From Methylacidiphilales bacterium (GTDB lineage Bacteria > Verrucomicrobiota > Verrucomicrobiia > Methylacidiphilales > UBA1321): 38,329 nucleotides of DNA. The DNA is taken from positions 1-38,329 of the forward strand of contig JAJSLK010000081.1 in the NCBI GenBank assembly GCA_021272165.1, read 5' to 3'. Under the pieces are notes generated by a model. That model saw only the letters and a list, made by a program, of their open reading frames with translations. It made no database searches and was not told the origin of the DNA. The position numbers were made by a program, and so were the translations under genes. Below, piece by piece: positions 36,026-38,329 of this stretch. Position 1 is the stretch's first letter. Every line of letters begins with the position of its first letter.

Positions 36026-36619
36026 ATGGATGACGCCTTAAGAGAATGGCTTTTAGAGCATTGTCAGGAAGCTTACGATTATCAATTGACCCGAAGCGAA
36101 AATATCGCGGGCAGGCTTTCACTCTTGTCCGGCCTGCTTACAGCGTTGGGTGGTGGAATCTATTATGTGGGAACCTCGTATCCGCATGCATGGAATGGTC
36201 TGATGAGTCTATGTTTCTACCTTCCATTTGCCATCTCGGCTCTTCTGTTTTGTTACTCTGTCATTTTGTATCTTGTGGCGCTGGCTCGCGGGTTTTCCTA
36301 CTCTTACGTCCCAACTTCCCCGGCGATCATTCAATACGCCCACAACCTGGAGGCTTTTAATGCCTCAAATCCAGATCAAGCCGTACCGATTCTTACTGAC
36401 ATAAAGGAAAGCCTGATCAAGCAATACTCGAACGCCGAACTTTCTAATTTTCAGACCAATAGCTCGCGCACCGCAATCCTTTTGCGTGCGGCCCAACTTT
36501 CGGCGATTTCATTGGTATTTGTGGCACTTTCATTGCCCTATTTTCTTTATGAAAAGAATGCTTGCGGAGACAATCCTTCCAAAGTAATGATTATTAATCC
36601 GGTTAAGGTATCGCCATGA
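36026..36619 (+). CDS. Three-TM membrane protein of unknown function, first gene of a lower-GC cassette
   Basis: The protein has 197 aa. A charged N-terminal helix (EWLLEHCQEAYDYQLTRSEN) precedes TM1 (about 31-48) and TM2 (about 60-86). A ~65-residue soluble loop follows, then NFQTNSSRTAILLRAA and TM3 (about 156-175), with a short polar tail. The order (N-terminal helix, TM pair, soluble loop, Asn/Arg-rich segment before a last TM) recalls small membrane effectors such as SLATT-like proteins, but I cannot assign a family. GC is visibly lower than in the flanking genes. Its stop overlaps the start of the next small gene (ATGA), so they are translationally coupled. Confidence 0.75.
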   Translation: MDDALREWLLEHCQEAYDYQLTRSENIAGRLSLLSGLLTALGGGIYYVGTSYPHAWNGLMSLCFYLPFAISALLFCYSVILYLVALARGFSYSYVPTSPAIIQYAHNLEAFNASNPDQAVPILTDIKESLIKQYSNAELSNFQTNSSRTAILLRAAQLSAISLVFVALSLPYFLYEKNACGDNPSKVMIINPVKVSP

Positions 36620-36786
36620 GCAAAAATTCCAAAATTCCACGCCAGCCCGCCGACCAAAAAACAAAATCGAACGTCAATTTGGCGCAAGACCAAACTGGTG
36701 CTATCCTTGACAAGGCGATGCCCGCCAAGCCCACTTTCCCGCCCAATATGGTAATGAAGGCTTTTTCCGCACGGCGTAGAGACTAG
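36616..36786 (+). CDS. Small polar protein of the cassette, paralogue 1
   Basis: The protein has 56 aa: a Lys/Gln-rich N-terminal part (MSKNSKIPRQPADQKTKS), then AKPTFPPNMVMKAFSARRRD. No TM or signal peptide is present. The ATG overlaps the stop of the membrane-protein gene by 4 bp, strong evidence that it is real. Its FPPNM motif, preceded by K/R-P, reappears in the next ORF as RPIFPSNM, and both begin with a short basic segment followed by RQP. It is probably a cytoplasmic partner of the membrane protein (inference). Confidence 0.65.
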   Translation: MSKNSKIPRQPADQKTKSNVNLAQDQTGAILDKAMPAKPTFPPNMVMKAFSARRRD

Positions 36787-36811
36787 GTAAACTAACGAGC
36801 CTGACAAAATT

Positions 36812-36997
36812 ATGGGTAAATATCTTAAAAATTCGCCTGAGGATAGTCGCCAACCCAAGACCCCTACAATTGGCCAGTCGGCTGCCTCGACAATTTGTCC
36901 TCCGGAGAAATCTGGTTCCGAAAGGCCTATCTTTCCGTCAAATATGAGTCTCGTGGAAGCCAGTAAAATTTCAGTTGAGAAAGAGCTACTACATTAA
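36812..36997 (+). CDS. Small polar protein of the cassette, paralogue 2
   Basis: The protein has 61 aa, beginning MGKYLKNSPEDSRQPKTPT and ending SLVEASKISVEKELLH. It shares the RQP-x segment and the (K/R)P-x-FPxNM motif with the preceding 56-aa protein, in the same order and spacing. It starts 25 bp after that gene's stop and has no clear Shine-Dalgarno. Its 3' end overlaps the convergent mnmA gene by 9 bp. Function unknown. Confidence 0.55.
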   Translation: MGKYLKNSPEDSRQPKTPTIGQSAASTICPPEKSGSERPIFPSNMSLVEASKISVEKELLH

Positions 36998-38113
36998 TTC
37001 AGATTTAGCTGCTTCCTGATATAGGTCCGTCCGCTCAATCCAGCCTCCGCCCAGCACCCGGTCGCCAATATAACAAACCGCTGCCTGGCCCGGACTCACC
37101 GACCGCTGCGGCTCCGGAAATTCCAGCCGCGCGCGATGGCCGGGGAGGGGATGCACCACCGCCCCCACCTCGGGATTATTATAGCGGATCTTCACCGTGA
37201 TCTCGGTCGGGCCGGGCAATCCCTCCTCGCCCCAGTTAGTCTGGGAGAGAAAGCAATCGTTCCGCTGCAGATCGTCGTAGTCGCCCACGATCACCCGCTG
37301 CGTCGCCGCGTCGATATCGATCACATAGACCGGCCGCCCATGCCCGCCGCCGAGTCCCTTGCGCTGGCCTACCGTGTAAAACTCAATTCCCTGGTGCTCA
37401 CCCATGAACGTCCCATCCTTGAAATAAATCCCGCCCGGATGAAAATCCTTCTCGCCCAAGTGCGACTTTAGGAATGCTGTATAATCGTTGCCCGGCACGA
37501 AGCAAATCTCCTGGCTGTCCTCCTTGTCATAGGTCTTCAGCCCCATCTTCTTCGCCAGAGCGCGAACCTCCGGCTTGGTCAGCCCGCCCAGCGGCAGGAT
37601 CGACGCCGCCAGTTGCTCCTGCCGCAGGCTGAAAAGAAAATAGGATTGGTCCTTCTTTGCGTCGGCGGCCTTGTAAAGCGTCGCGCGCTCGGCTTCATCG
37701 CGCTCGATTCGCGCGTAATGGCCCGTCGCAATATGAGTCGCGCCCAGCGCCCGCGCCTTGGTCAGCAGGTTGCCGAACTTCAGTTTTTCATTGCACATCA
37801 CGCACGGATTCGGCGTCCGTCCGGCGCGATATTCGTCGGTGAAATAATCGATCACCATCTTCTCGAACTCATTCGCCTCATCGACCACGTAGTGGGGAAT
37901 GCCGAGCGCATGCGCCACGCCCCGTGCGTCAGCCACCGCCTGCGGCCCGCAACACTTGTCCTCGGCGCGGGAAACGCAGTCCTGTGGCCACACCTTCATT
38001 GTTACGCCGATCACTTCGTGGCCCTGCTCTTTCAGGAGCAACGCCGCGACCGACGAATCGACGCCGCCGCTCATGCCGAGCAGGACACGGGTTGGTTTCA
38101 GGAAGGCGCTCAT
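36989..38113 (-). CDS. mnmA: tRNA-specific 2-thiouridylase MnmA
   Basis: The protein has 374 aa from MSAFLKPTRVLLGMSGGVDS. The PP-loop GMSGGVDSS binds ATP. The two catalytic cysteines are visible in NPCVMCNEKLKF and SQEICFVPG, and the C-terminal beta-barrel has YTVGQRKGLG and SPGQAAVCYIGDRVLGGGWI. It makes 2-thiouridine at position 34 of tRNA-Lys/Glu/Gln in the cytoplasm. A TTG upstream (38134) keeps the frame open but the ATG at 38113 fits the family. An apparent extra Cys pair (QDCVSRAEDKCCG) is normal for this family. Confidence 0.96.
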   Translation of the reverse strand: MSAFLKPTRVLLGMSGGVDSSVAALLLKEQGHEVIGVTMKVWPQDCVSRAEDKCCGPQAVADARGVAHALGIPHYVVDEANEFEKMVIDYFTDEYRAGRTPNPCVMCNEKLKFGNLLTKARALGATHIATGHYARIERDEAERATLYKAADAKKDQSYFLFSLRQEQLAASILPLGGLTKPEVRALAKKMGLKTYDKEDSQEICFVPGNDYTAFLKSHLGEKDFHPGGIYFKDGTFMGEHQGIEFYTVGQRKGLGGGHGRPVYVIDIDAATQRVIVGDYDDLQRNDCFLSQTNWGEEGLPGPTEITVKIRYNNPEVGAVVHPLPGHRARLEFPEPQRSVSPGQAAVCYIGDRVLGGGWIERTDLYQEAAKSELM

Positions 38114-38257
38114 GGGAACGGGCAGTATGCCCAAACGCCGCGATAACTCAAATCTGCAAAGTCTCAGGGTTGCGGGCTACTTCCAGATGTCCCTTGTATG
38201 TCGCGGATGAGGTAAGTTCCAGAGGTCGGCAGCAATGACGTTGTCGGCAACCAAGGT

Positions 38258-38285
38258 CCACCCGGCGGCTCGAACCACCGGGTGG
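38258..38285. terminator. GC-rich hairpin near the window end
   Basis: CCACCCGG (38258-38265) pairs with CCGGGTGG (38278-38285) around a 12-nt loop in which two more G-C pairs can form. No U-run follows on either strand. It may be a terminator for a gene beyond the window or a structured repeat. I see no gene in 38114-38329. Confidence 0.3.
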
Positions 38286-38329
38286 AAGCAGCGGCGAGGT
38301 TGTGTGTCCCTGGCACACCGAAGTGCGTC

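Noticed and set aside
1-38329. CRISPR arrays, transposases, phage genes or long direct repeats
   Set aside because: None was seen by reading; a repeat search would be needed to exclude short or diverged ones.

Overview
This is a moderately GC-rich bacterial chromosome segment, roughly 55-60% GC by eye, with lower-GC pockets near 1.75-1.9 kb, 8.3-8.5 kb and 36.0-37.0 kb. The trigger factor-ClpP-ClpX cluster and the many two-component proteins are typical of a free-living bacterium. The tandem-domain nucleoside diphosphate kinase and the overall gene mix remind me of Verrucomicrobiota or a related PVC lineage. That assignment is from memory and tentative. It reads as a core chromosomal region, with no transposases, integrases, phage genes or CRISPR repeats seen.

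Region 1 (1-8.8 kb). A DUF1328-like remnant and an AsmA-like membrane-anchored protein (minus strand) precede a tight plus-strand operon. The operon encodes a small two-TM protein, a GH13 alpha-glucan enzyme, a transglutaminase-like protein, an NtrC-family sigma-54 response regulator and a sensor histidine kinase. A good -24/-12 (sigma-54) promoter lies just upstream of the operon. A second, closely similar one lies just downstream of it, in front of a small lipoprotein gene. The cluster therefore looks like a self-contained, probably autoregulated sigma-54 stress circuit.

Region 2 (8.9-13.5 kb). A CHASE3-PAS histidine kinase is followed by two stand-alone receiver proteins. Next is a TetR-type repressor and a small ORF plus a short-chain dehydrogenase. 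Both the tetR promoter and the promoter of the downstream pair carry the same 20-bp operator (18/20 identical).

Region 3 (13.5-24.6 kb). This holds a beta-CASP nuclease, a DedA-rhodanese fusion, tRNA-Leu(GAG), a GT4-like glycosyltransferase, an aldo/keto reductase, a large DUF2298-like multi-TM protein, GlgX-type debranching enzyme, a class I glutamine amidotransferase and a ROK kinase that lacks the usual zinc ligands.

Region 4 (24.6-38.1 kb). tig, clpP and clpX form one operon. They are followed by a hybrid histidine kinase, an O-antigen ligase-like protein with a TPR-like tail, xseB, a class I aminotransferase, the tandem NDK protein, cutA and mnmA. Between cutA and mnmA sits a lower-GC three-gene cassette. 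It encodes a three-TM protein and two small soluble proteins that share a Pro-Phe-Pro-Asn-Met type motif. This cassette is my best candidate for an undescribed system.

All assignments come from reading the sequence and recalling families. No database search was run.
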